In this document: piece by piece, positions 1 to 6,522 of the stretch | Numbering within the stretch: position 1 is the stretch's first letter | How the letters are laid out: every line of letters begins with the position of its first letter | Source of the DNA: Clostridia bacterium | GTDB taxonomy: Bacteria; Bacillota; Clostridia; Christensenellales; CALWSW01 | DNA length: 9,038 nucleotides | NCBI GenBank assembly: GCA_019421925.1 | Contig: JAHZEH010000028.1 | Span: 1 to 9,038 of the forward strand | Direction of reading: 5' to 3' | Translations under genes and position numbers: made by a program | Notes under the pieces: model-generated | What the model was told of the DNA's origin: nothing | Seen by the model: only the letters and a program-made list of their open reading frames with translations | The model's database searches: none

Positions 1-2725
1 TCAGGTCGCCGTCGGCGCGCTCAACCGCTTCCTTAACGAGGTCCTCCAGACGGGCCCTGCGCTGCTTGACGGCCAGGTTCATGCCGAAGCCGAACTCAGC
101 GTTGTCCTCAAAGAGGCTGTTGGCCCAGGCGGGACCCTGGCCCTTCTCGTTGACCGTGTAGGGCACGGTGGGGGCGGAACCGCCGTAGATGGAGGAGCAG
201 CCCGTGGCGTTGGCAACGATCATGCGGTCGCCGAACAGCTGGGTGATGAGCTTGATGTAAGGGGTCTCGCCGCAGCCGGCGCAGGCGCCGGAGAACTCGA
301 ACAGCGGCTGGAGGAACTGGCTGTTCTTGATGTTGTTGACGGCGATGCCGGTCATGTCTTTCCTGGGCAGCTTGAGCGCATAGGCCCACTTGGCGTCCTC
401 AGCGTCGATGACGTCGGACAGGGGAGCCATCTTGAGGGTACCCTTGTCGGCGGTCGGGCAGACGATCATGCAGTTGCCGCAGCCGGTGCAGTCATAGGGG
501 CTGATCTGGACGCGGAAGTTGTAACCCGCGAACTCCTTGCCGGTGGCGGGCTTGGTGTCGAAGCCGGCGGGGGCGGAGGCAAGGGCCTCGTCCGTGGCCA
601 GGAAGGGGCGGATGCAGGCGTGGGGGCAGACCAGGGAGCAGCGGTTGCACTGCACGCAGGTCGCGGCGTCCCACACGGGGATTTCCACGGCGATGCCGCG
701 GCGCTCATACTTGGTGGTGCCGGTGGGCACGAAGCCGTCCGCATTGGGCAGGAAAGCCGAGACGGGCAGCTTGTCGCCGCGCTGGGCCAGGATGGGCTTG
801 ATGATCTCGTGGAAGTACTCCGTGGCCTCCACATGGGGGGCCTCGGCGCCGGTGGTGGCCTCAGCCCAGGCGGCGGGATAGTCCACCTTGTGCATGTTGG
901 CGGTGGCGGCGTCGATGGCGTCGTAGTTCTTCTGCACGACCGCGTCGCCCTTCTTGCCGTAGGACTTCTTGGCGTACTGCTTCATGTAGTCGATGGCCTG
1001 GTCGGCGGGGAGCACGCCGGAGACGGCGAAGAAGCAGGCCTGCATGATGGTATTGATGCGGCCGCCCATGCCCACGCTGCGGGCCACGGAGATGGCGTCG
1101 ATGTTGTAGAACTGGAGATGCTTCTTGGCGATCTCGCGCTTCATCTCGGCGGGCAGGTTGGCCTCGAGCTCCTCGATGGTGTTCCAGGGGCTGTTGAGCA
1201 GGAAGATGCCGCCGTCCTTGACGCCGTCAACGATGTCGTAACGGGTCACATAGGAGGGGTTGTGGCAGGCCACAAAGTCCGCGTTGTCGATGAGGTACGG
1301 GCTCTGGATGGGCTTAGTGCCAAAGCGCAGATGGGACACCGTGAAGCCGCCGGACTTCTTGGAGTCGTAGGAGAAGTAGCCCTGGGCGTACATGTCGGTG
1401 TGGTCGCCGATGATCTTGATGGAGTTCTTGTTGGCGCCGACGGTGCCGTCGCTGCCCAGACCATAGAACTTGCAGGAGTAGGTGCCCTCGGGCGCGGCGT
1501 TGACCTGCTCCTTGATGGGCAGGGAGGTGCCGGTCACATCGTCGACGATGCCGACGGTGAAGTGGTTCTTGCACTCGCCCTCGAGGTTGTCATAAACAGC
1601 CTTGGCCATGGAGGGGGTGAACTCCTTGGAGCCCAGGCCGTAGCGGCCGCCCACCACCTTGATGTCGCTGCGGCCGGCATCCATCAGCACGGCGCAGACG
1701 TCGGCGTAGAGGGGCTCGCCGAAGGAGCCGGGCTCCTTGGTGCGGTCGAGCACGGCGATCTTCTTGCAGGTCGCGGGGATGGCGGAGAGGAAAGCTTCCG
1801 CGGAGAAGGGACGGTACAGGCGGACCTTGATGGCGCCGTACTTGCCGCCCTTGGAGTTCAAATAGTTGACGGTCTCCTCCAGCACGTCGCAGCCGGAGCC
1901 CATGGCGATGATGACGTTCTCAGCGTCGGGAGCGCCCACATAGTCAAAGAGCTTGTAGGGACGACCGGTCAGCTTGGACACCTCGTCCATATAGCGCTGC
2001 ACGATGGCGGGAGTGGCCTCGTAGAACTTGTTGGCCGCCTCGCGGTTCTGGAAGTACACGTCGGGGTTCTGGGCCGTGCCGTGGAGGGTGGGGTGCTCGG
2101 GGTTGAGGGAGCGCCTGCGGAAATCCGCGACGGCGTCCCAGTCCACCAGCTTGGCCATATCCTCATATTCAATGGCGTCGATCTTCTGAATCTCGTGGGA
2201 GGTACGGAAGCCGTCGAAGAAGTGGACGAAGGGGACCTTGGCGGTCAGCGTCGAGAGCTGGGCGACCAGGGCCAGATCCATCGCTTCCTGGACGGAGGCG
2301 GAGGCCAGCATGGCAAAGCCTGTCTGGCGGGCGGACATGACGTCGCTGTGGTCGCCGAAGATGGACAGGGCATGGGCGGCCAGAGCGCGGGCGGAGACAT
2401 GGAACACAGCGGGCAGAAGCTCGCCGGAGATCTTATACATGTTGGGGATCATGAGCAGCAGGCCCTGGGAGGCCGTGTAGGTGGTGGTGAAAGCGCCGGC
2501 GGTCAAAGAGCCGTGCACAGCGCCGGCGGCGCCGCCTTCGGACTGCATTTCTGCGACGCGGACGGTTTGGCCAAACAGGTTCTTACGGCCCGCGGCAGCC
2601 CATTCATCAATGAATTCCGCCATCGGGGAGGAAGGGGTGATGGGGTAGATGGCCGCCACGTCGCTAAAGGCATATGCCACATGCGCAGCAGCGGTATTCC
2701 CATCAATGGTCATTTTCCTTGCCAT
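1..2725 (-). CDS. nifJ: Pyruvate:ferredoxin (flavodoxin) oxidoreductase, N-terminal 908 residues (C-terminus outside window)
   Basis: Oxidises pyruvate with CoA to acetyl-CoA and CO2 and passes electrons to ferredoxin or flavodoxin in the cytoplasm; it is a core enzyme of anaerobic metabolism. The frame is open from the ATG at 2725 to the window edge. It shows the single-chain domain order: a pyrimidine-side domain with YPITPSSP near residue 27, domain II from about 260, and a two-cluster ferredoxin insert with CVQCNRCSLVCP (Cys690, 693, 696, 700) and CTGCGNCMIVCP (Cys746, 749, 752, 756). The TPP/proximal-cluster domain follows, with CAGCGET (Cys815, 818) and ANATGCSS (Cys843). Thr30, Glu63 and Arg113 sit where the Desulfovibrio africanus enzyme has its pyruvate-site residues Thr31, Glu64 and Arg114. 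The fourth proximal-cluster Cys should lie beyond the edge, because the family is about 1170-1230 residues long. An AGGAGG lies 8 nt before the chosen ATG; the internal Met5 is less well placed. Codon use is strongly biased to GCC, GGC, AAG and CTG, which fits high expression. Confidence 0.96.
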   Translation of the reverse strand, partial: MARKMTIDGNTAAAHVAYAFSDVAAIYPITPSSPMAEFIDEWAAAGRKNLFGQTVRVAEMQSEGGAAGAVHGSLTAGAFTTTYTASQGLLLMIPNMYKISGELLPAVFHVSARALAAHALSIFGDHSDVMSARQTGFAMLASASVQEAMDLALVAQLSTLTAKVPFVHFFDGFRTSHEIQKIDAIEYEDMAKLVDWDAVADFRRRSLNPEHPTLHGTAQNPDVYFQNREAANKFYEATPAIVQRYMDEVSKLTGRPYKLFDYVGAPDAENVIIAMGSGCDVLEETVNYLNSKGGKYGAIKVRLYRPFSAEAFLSAIPATCKKIAVLDRTKEPGSFGEPLYADVCAVLMDAGRSDIKVVGGRYGLGSKEFTPSMAKAVYDNLEGECKNHFTVGIVDDVTGTSLPIKEQVNAAPEGTYSCKFYGLGSDGTVGANKNSIKIIGDHTDMYAQGYFSYDSKKSGGFTVSHLRFGTKPIQSPYLIDNADFVACHNPSYVTRYDIVDGVKDGGIFLLNSPWNTIEELEANLPAEMKREIAKKHLQFYNIDAISVARSVGMGGRINTIMQACFFAVSGVLPADQAIDYMKQYAKKSYGKKGDAVVQKNYDAIDAATANMHKVDYPAAWAEATTGAEAPHVEATEYFHEIIKPILAQRGDKLPVSAFLPNADGFVPTGTTKYERRGIAVEIPVWDAATCVQCNRCSLVCPHACIRPFLATDEALASAPAGFDTKPATGKEFAGYNFRVQISPYDCTGCGNCMIVCPTADKGTLKMAPLSDVIDAEDAKWAYALKLPRKDMTGIAVNNIKNSQFLQPLFEFSGACAGCGETPYIKLITQLFGDRMIVANATGCSSIYGGSAPTVPYTVNEKGQGPAWANSLFEDNAEFGFGMNLAVKQRRARLEDLVKEAVERADGDL

Positions 2726-2835
2726 GAGAGAAACCTCCTGTGAATATGAGTTTGGGTATGTGCTGTATCGTCATATAGAAATGCTATAGGGGAGAGGACA
2801 ACGCAAAAATGAGCGCGTCCTTTGCAGAACTACCC
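2726..2835 (-). promoter_or_regulatory. nifJ 5' leader with ribosome binding site
   Basis: This is the predicted untranslated leader of nifJ. Its 5' end GGGTA (2835-2831) can pair with TACCC (2758-2754) just upstream of the ribosome binding site, which would fold most of the leader into one closed loop. The Shine-Dalgarno AGGAGG lies at 2739-2734. I recognise no riboswitch class here. The leader is clearly richer in A and T than the neighbouring coding DNA. Confidence 0.5.
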
Positions 2836-2840
2836 AAGTC

Positions 2841-2870
2841 ATTATATCCTTCCTGCTTCATCAGTGTCAA
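2841..2870 (-). promoter_or_regulatory. Consensus sigma-A promoter for nifJ
   Basis: On the minus strand a perfect -35 TTGACA (2870-2865) is followed by an 18-nt spacer and a perfect -10 TATAAT (2846-2841). The likely transcript start is G2835 or G2834, which gives a leader of about 109 nt before the nifJ ATG. Matching both hexamers exactly is rare by chance in such GC-rich DNA. A strong promoter fits an abundant metabolic enzyme. Confidence 0.85.
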
Positions 2871-2994
2871 GGAAACTCACCCCTGTTTATGCCTGTTTCT
2901 CTGGGAATTTGTAGTTTTTTACACCCGAGTGAAAGGGGATTTTCCGGCGGGCGGGCCCGGGGGGACAGTGCGCCTGGAAAAGTTGCGCACGGGA

Positions 2995-3023
2995 GGTATA
3001 ATTTGTGCCAAACATGGTATAAT
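2995..3023 (+). promoter_or_regulatory. Probable hisC promoter: extended -10, with a duplicated -10-like octamer
   Basis: TATAAT at 3018-3023 is preceded by TGG (3015-3017). This makes a TGn extended -10 element, which can work without a good -35, and no good -35 is seen. An identical GGTATAAT octamer lies 21 bases upstream (2995-3002), with only a weak -35 candidate CTGGAA (2974-2979, 17-nt spacer). Between the two octamers lies a small inverted repeat, TTTG-N3-CAAA (3002-3012), and the second octamer is part of GGTAT-A-ATACC (3016-3026). The start would be near 3030. The promoter reads away from nifJ, toward hisC. Confidence 0.6.
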
Positions 3024-3029
3024 ACCCTC

Positions 3030-3261
3030 AGCGGACAAGGGAGGCGCGCCTCAAAGGGAGGAGGGCCTTTCCGTGCGCCGCAGGCACTCAAAGCGCCGGG
3101 AATCATTTCCCACCCCGGGCCCGCGGGTTTTCGCGTCCTGTCTCCAAACAGGGCGGGCCGGTTCTGCGGCAGAGCGCCGGGGAGCGGTAAGCCGTGAAAA
3201 CCGCGTTCTCTCCGCCCGCCGGGGGAGACAAATTGACTACTTTTTAGGAGGAAGGCCTTTT
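3030..3261 (+). other. GC-rich untranslated leader of hisC
   Basis: About 230 bases lie between the predicted start and the hisC ATG. They hold a perfect 12-base palindrome GAGGCGCGCCTC (3041-3052), a small hairpin GGGAA-TCAT-TTCCC near 3098-3111, and several other GC-rich self-complementary stretches. No T-box core (such as the GGGTGG-type antiterminator), no run of His codons and no hairpin followed by a U-run were seen, so a classical attenuator is not supported. A second AGGAGG (3059-3064) followed by an in-frame GTG (3073) could in principle start a 63-residue N-terminal extension of HisC. That extension would be Arg-rich and low in complexity, and HisC homologues do not have such a segment. 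Confidence 0.5.
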
Positions 3262-4320
3262 ATGGATAAACAGTTCTGGAGTGCGCTGGCCGCCGGCATC
3301 GAGCCCTATGTGCCGGGAGAACAGCCCAAGATTGAGGGCCTCATCAAGCTCAACACCAATGAGAACCCCTATCCCCCCTCCCCCAGGGTGCTGCAGGCCG
3401 TCCAGGACTGCGCAAACGGTTCCCTGCGCCTCTATCCGGACCCCGAGTCCACTGCCCTGCGGGAGGCTATCGCACGGGTGAACGGGGTGGAGCCCGGGCA
3501 GGTTTTTGTTGGCAACGGTTCGGACGAGGTGCTGGCCCTGTCCTTCCTGGCTTATTTCGACCGGGGGCTGCCGGTGCGCTTTGCGGACATTACCTACAGC
3601 TTTTATGAGGTTTACGCCTCCCTGTATGAGCTCTCCACCGAGGTCATCCCCCTGGAGGAGGACTTCTCCCTGCCTGTGGGCCGGTTTTTTGACAGCCCGG
3701 GCGGCTGCGTGATCGCCAACCCCAACGCGCCGACGGGCATGGCCCTCTCTCTGGCGGAGATCGAGGACATCTGCAGGCACAACAGCCGGGCCGTCCTGGT
3801 GGACGAGGCATACATCGCCTTTGGGGGGGAGAGCGCCCTTTCGCTGCTGGGACGCTGTCCCAACCTGGTTGTCACCCGCACCTTCTCAAAATCCCATTCC
3901 CTTGCGGGGCTGCGGGTGGGCTACGCCATCGCCTCGGCCGATCTGATTCAGGCCCTCTACAGCGTCAAGAACTCCTTCAACTCCTATCCTGTCGACCGCA
4001 TCGCCCAGGCGGCGGCCAAGGCGGCCATTGAGGACGTGGAGTATACGAACAACGTGGTCAGAAAAATCGTCGCAACCCGGGAAGAGGCGGTCTCCCGGCT
4101 GGGGGAGCTGGGCTTCACCTGCCTGCCCTCCTCGGCCAATTTCCTCTTTGCACGCCATGGGAGCGCGGACGCGGGGGAGCTCATGCGGGGTCTGAGGGAG
4201 CGGGCCGTGCTGGTGCGCTATTTTAACCGCCCCAGGATTTCCCAGTTCCTGCGGATATCCATCGGTACGGACGCTGAGATGGAGCGGCTTTACTATGCTC
4301 TGGCGGATCTGTTGAAATAA
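3262..4320 (+). CDS. hisC: Histidinol-phosphate aminotransferase
   Basis: A PLP-dependent fold-type I aminotransferase (352 residues) that exchanges the amino group between L-histidinol phosphate and 2-oxoglutarate in histidine synthesis, in the cytosol. Family motifs in order: KLNTNENPYPPSP (29-41), LYPDP with Tyr59, GNGSDEV (84-90), ANPNAPTG (152-159), VDEAYIAFG (180-188) with Asp181 for the PLP ring nitrogen and Tyr184, and TRTFSKSHSLAGLRVGY (205-221) with Schiff-base Lys210 and phosphate-binding Arg218. FLRISIG (329-335) carries the expected substrate-carboxylate Arg331. The frame stays open upstream to about 2809, but family homology begins here and AGGAGG (3246-3251) lies 10 nt before this ATG. 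No other his gene is visible. A related role, such as aromatic amino-acid transamination or a CobD-like decarboxylase, is less likely because the LNTNENP and GNGSDE motifs are typical of HisC. Confidence 0.93.
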   Translation: MDKQFWSALAAGIEPYVPGEQPKIEGLIKLNTNENPYPPSPRVLQAVQDCANGSLRLYPDPESTALREAIARVNGVEPGQVFVGNGSDEVLALSFLAYFDRGLPVRFADITYSFYEVYASLYELSTEVIPLEEDFSLPVGRFFDSPGGCVIANPNAPTGMALSLAEIEDICRHNSRAVLVDEAYIAFGGESALSLLGRCPNLVVTRTFSKSHSLAGLRVGYAIASADLIQALYSVKNSFNSYPVDRIAQAAAKAAIEDVEYTNNVVRKIVATREEAVSRLGELGFTCLPSSANFLFARHGSADAGELMRGLRERAVLVRYFNRPRISQFLRISIGTDAEMERLYYALADLLK

Positions 4321-4363
4321 CCTCCGGTTCAGGGAATTTTTTGAAGCGGATATGCCGACAAAT

Positions 4364-4406
4364 AGGACGGCGGGCATTGTTTGCCCCGCCGTCCTGTGTT
4401 ATTTTT
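4364..4406 (+). terminator. Intrinsic terminator after hisC
   Basis: An 11-bp perfect stem (AGGACGGCGGG at 4364-4374 with CCCGCCGTCCT at 4385-4395) has a 10-nt loop and is followed by GTGTTATTTTT, a U-rich tract ending at 4406. It lies 44 bases after the hisC stop. It also sits 54 bases before the exporter adaptor start, so it separates the two transcription units. No convincing sigma-A promoter is visible in the remaining 4407-4459. The exporter may therefore depend on a weak promoter or on partial read-through. Confidence 0.85.
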
Positions 4407-4459
4407 GCAGAAGCAGTCAATTTTTCAGATTCTCAGAGATAGAAGGCGAGGAGCATCAT

Positions 4460-5815
4460 ATGACAACGAAAGGCGCCAAAGTTCGGAAGGTAATTTTATG
4501 GGTGCTGGCTGTGGTGGGCGTGATTGCCATCATTGCCGTCATTCTGGGGGCGGGGTTCCTGCGCAGCACCATGAGCTCCATGGCGGAGGACTACGATGCA
4601 TATACCGTAGAGCGGGGGGAGATGACCGTCTCCATCCAGGGCACGGGCGCTATGCAGTCAGCCGACGTGCGGGATGTGATTTCCGCCCGGGGAGGGAGGG
4701 TACAGAACCTCTCGGTGGAGGCGGGCCAGAGGGTGGAGGCCGGGGATATTCTCTATGAGGTGTATGACGAATCCCTGGAGAACCTTATCACTCAGGAGCA
4801 GAACAGCATTGAGAGCAACAGGATCAGCCGCTCCAAACTGAGCGCCGGGTATAAGAACTACAAGGTCTACGCCCCGGTGGACGGGGTGATCTCCGCACTC
4901 TATGCCAGGAAGGGCGAGGAAGGGGCCACCACCGCCAAAGTGCACGGTTCCCTCTGCGTCATCGGCGAGGGGGAGGGGGCCACGCCTGTCACGGGAGCGG
5001 GCAGGGTGAGCAAAATTTACGTCTCTGAGGGGGAGACGGTTTCACGGGGAGACCTTCTTTTTGCAATGGACTCCACCGACGTGAGCAAGTCCATTGAGGC
5101 CATTGACCTGGCCATCAAGGTCAGTGAGGATAACATTGAGAAGGCCCGGGCCAAGATGGAGGACAATCGGATGACCGCCCCGGTGAGCGGCGTGGTCAGC
5201 GCCGTGGCCGTTAAGGAGGGCCAGCAGATTACGGCGGGCATGGCCGTGGCCCAGGTGGTGGACACCTCCTCCCAGGAGGTGGTGATCGAGGTGGATGAGC
5301 TGGATATCCCCAAGGTGGCCCTGGGACAGAGAGCCGTCGTGCGGGTGGACGCTCTGGAGGACGTGGAATTTGAGGGCAGTGTGTCCAAAATATCTGAACT
5401 GGGTAAGTCTGTGGGGGGGATCACCACCTACGATGTGACCATTGGCGTCGCCGCCCCCGAGGGGGTCAAAATCGGCATGAGCACCTCGGCGGAGATCGTG
5501 ATTGAGCAGAGGGAGGGGGTCCTCATCGTGCCTGTGGACTGCGTGGTGCGGGAGGACGGCGTGCGCAAGGTGCGGGTGCTGGTCCCCGGGGCCGATCTCT
5601 CCCAGCCCTCCACCTGGGCCAAAGACAGCGCGGGCAACAGCGTGCCCTATGTGTGGCGGGAAGTGGAGATGGGGGCTTCCAACGAGCTGCGGGCGGAGAT
5701 CCTCTCCGGCCTCGAGGAGGGGGACACCGTGCTGGTGGAGAAAGAGAACGCCATGATCGCCCTGATGCGCCGCATGCAGGAGCAGCAGCAGCGGATGATG
5801 GGAGGGAACAACTGA
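4460..5815 (+). CDS. Membrane-anchored HlyD/MacA-type efflux adaptor with duplicated lipoyl-hairpin unit
   Basis: The adaptor subunit of a MacAB/YknXYZ-like exporter (451 residues). It is expected to be held in the membrane by one N-terminal helix (about 10-32, after a Lys/Arg-rich start) with the rest outside. It contains two lipoyl-hairpin-lipoyl units: the first has GGRVQNLSVEAGQRV (78-92) and APVDGVIS (138-145), the second has AGRVSKIYVSEGETV (180-194) and APVSGVVS (240-247). Matching positions are exactly 102 residues apart. A beta-barrel follows (about 272-350, with GGITTYDVTIGV and GMSTSAEIVI), then a membrane-proximal domain (about 351-428, with VLIVPVDCVV and ILSGLEEGDTVLV) and a Met/Gln-rich tail. 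The hairpins are short, about 34 residues, unlike the long coiled coils of TolC-docking MacA. The frame is open from 4352, but the start at 4460 has GAGGAG 6 nt upstream and begins just before the membrane helix. Its stop overlaps the next start (TGATG). Confidence 0.9.
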   Translation: MTTKGAKVRKVILWVLAVVGVIAIIAVILGAGFLRSTMSSMAEDYDAYTVERGEMTVSIQGTGAMQSADVRDVISARGGRVQNLSVEAGQRVEAGDILYEVYDESLENLITQEQNSIESNRISRSKLSAGYKNYKVYAPVDGVISALYARKGEEGATTAKVHGSLCVIGEGEGATPVTGAGRVSKIYVSEGETVSRGDLLFAMDSTDVSKSIEAIDLAIKVSEDNIEKARAKMEDNRMTAPVSGVVSAVAVKEGQQITAGMAVAQVVDTSSQEVVIEVDELDIPKVALGQRAVVRVDALEDVEFEGSVSKISELGKSVGGITTYDVTIGVAAPEGVKIGMSTSAEIVIEQREGVLIVPVDCVVREDGVRKVRVLVPGADLSQPSTWAKDSAGNSVPYVWREVEMGASNELRAEILSGLEEGDTVLVEKENAMIALMRRMQEQQQRMMGGNN

Positions 5816-6522
5816 TGCCCCCCCTCATTGAGCTGACGGATATCCGCAAGGAGTACCATATGGGGGAGGGCGTGGTCAAAGCCCTGGACGGTGTCTCCCT
5901 CTCCATAGAGGAGCGGGAATTTGTGGCCATCATCGGGCCTTCGGGCAGCGGCAAGTCCACCCTCATGAACATGATCGGCTGCCTGGACAGCCCGGATTCG
6001 GGAACTTACCTGTTGGCGGGGGAGGACGTCTCCCGCCTGCCCGAGGACCGGCTGGCTGAGACCCGAAATAGGAGGATCGGCTTCATTTTCCAGGGTTTCA
6101 ATCTTCTGCCCCGGCTGACTGCCCTGGAAAATGTGGAGCTGCCCCTCATCTACCAGGGCAAGCCGGCGCAGCAGCGCCATGAACTGGCCGCGGCGGCGCT
6201 GGAGAAGGTAGGCCTGGGGCAGAGGATGAACCACCGGCCCTCCGAGCTCTCGGGCGGCCAGCAGCAGCGCGTCGCCATCGCCCGGGCCCTGGCCGGCAGC
6301 CCCTCCCTCATCCTGGCGGATGAGCCTACGGGCAACCTGGATTCCAGATCGGGGGCGGAGGTGCTCTCCATGCTCAAAAGAGTTCATGAGGCGGGCAACA
6401 CCGTCGTCCTCATCACCCATGATCCCGGTGTGGCGGCCCAGAGCAGGCGCATTGTCCACATCCAGGACGGCGCCATCATTGACGACCGGCCCAACGGGAC
6501 GGCGGGGGAGGAGGAGGCATGA
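5815..6522 (+). CDS. ABC transporter ATPase, MacB/LolD/YknY type
   Basis: The cytoplasmic ATPase that drives the exporter (235 residues, a typical length for this subfamily). Walker A GPSGSGKST (41-49), Q-loop FQGFNLLP with Gln93, signature LSGGQQQR (145-152), Walker B LILADEP (165-171) with catalytic Glu170, D-loop GNLD (173-176) and switch His202 are all intact. The pattern FQ.FNLLP...T..ENVELP together with DEPTGNLDS marks the family that pairs with MacB/FtsX-like permeases. The start is set by the TGATG overlap with the adaptor stop and by GGAGGG 8 nt upstream. The frame is open from 5653, but that upstream part lies inside the adaptor gene. Its own stop overlaps the permease start in ATGA, so the three proteins are probably made in fixed proportion. 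Confidence 0.96.
   Translation: MPPLIELTDIRKEYHMGEGVVKALDGVSLSIEEREFVAIIGPSGSGKSTLMNMIGCLDSPDSGTYLLAGEDVSRLPEDRLAETRNRRIGFIFQGFNLLPRLTALENVELPLIYQGKPAQQRHELAAAALEKVGLGQRMNHRPSELSGGQQQRVAIARALAGSPSLILADEPTGNLDSRSGAEVLSMLKRVHEAGNTVVLITHDPGVAAQSRRIVHIQDGAIIDDRPNGTAGEEEA

Noticed and set aside
620..2743. A 707-codon open frame on the plus strand opposite nifJ, rich in Gly, Ala, Val and His.
   Set aside because: It is an antisense shadow: the strong GC bias in nifJ third codon positions removes stops on the other strand. Its composition is not protein-like and nifJ motifs fill the minus strand without a break.
2889..3197. A 102-codon open frame on the plus strand in the nifJ-hisC intergenic region.
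   Set aside because: It spans the hisC promoter, has no ribosome binding site of note, and its product is low-complexity and rich in Gly, Pro and Arg with no recognisable motif.
3041..3240. A T-box riboswitch or His-codon attenuator before hisC.
   Set aside because: No T-box antiterminator core, no specifier-like arrangement, no run of His codons and no hairpin followed by a U-run could be found.
2809..3261. A 151-residue N-terminal extension of HisC from an ATG at 2809.
   Set aside because: The extension crosses both predicted promoters, has no family similarity, and the ATG at 3262 has an AGGAGG and begins at the usual HisC N-terminus.
4352..4459. An upstream start for the adaptor at 4352.
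   Set aside because: It would place the hisC terminator inside the coding sequence and put 36 unrelated residues before the membrane anchor. The ATG at 4460 has a better ribosome binding site.
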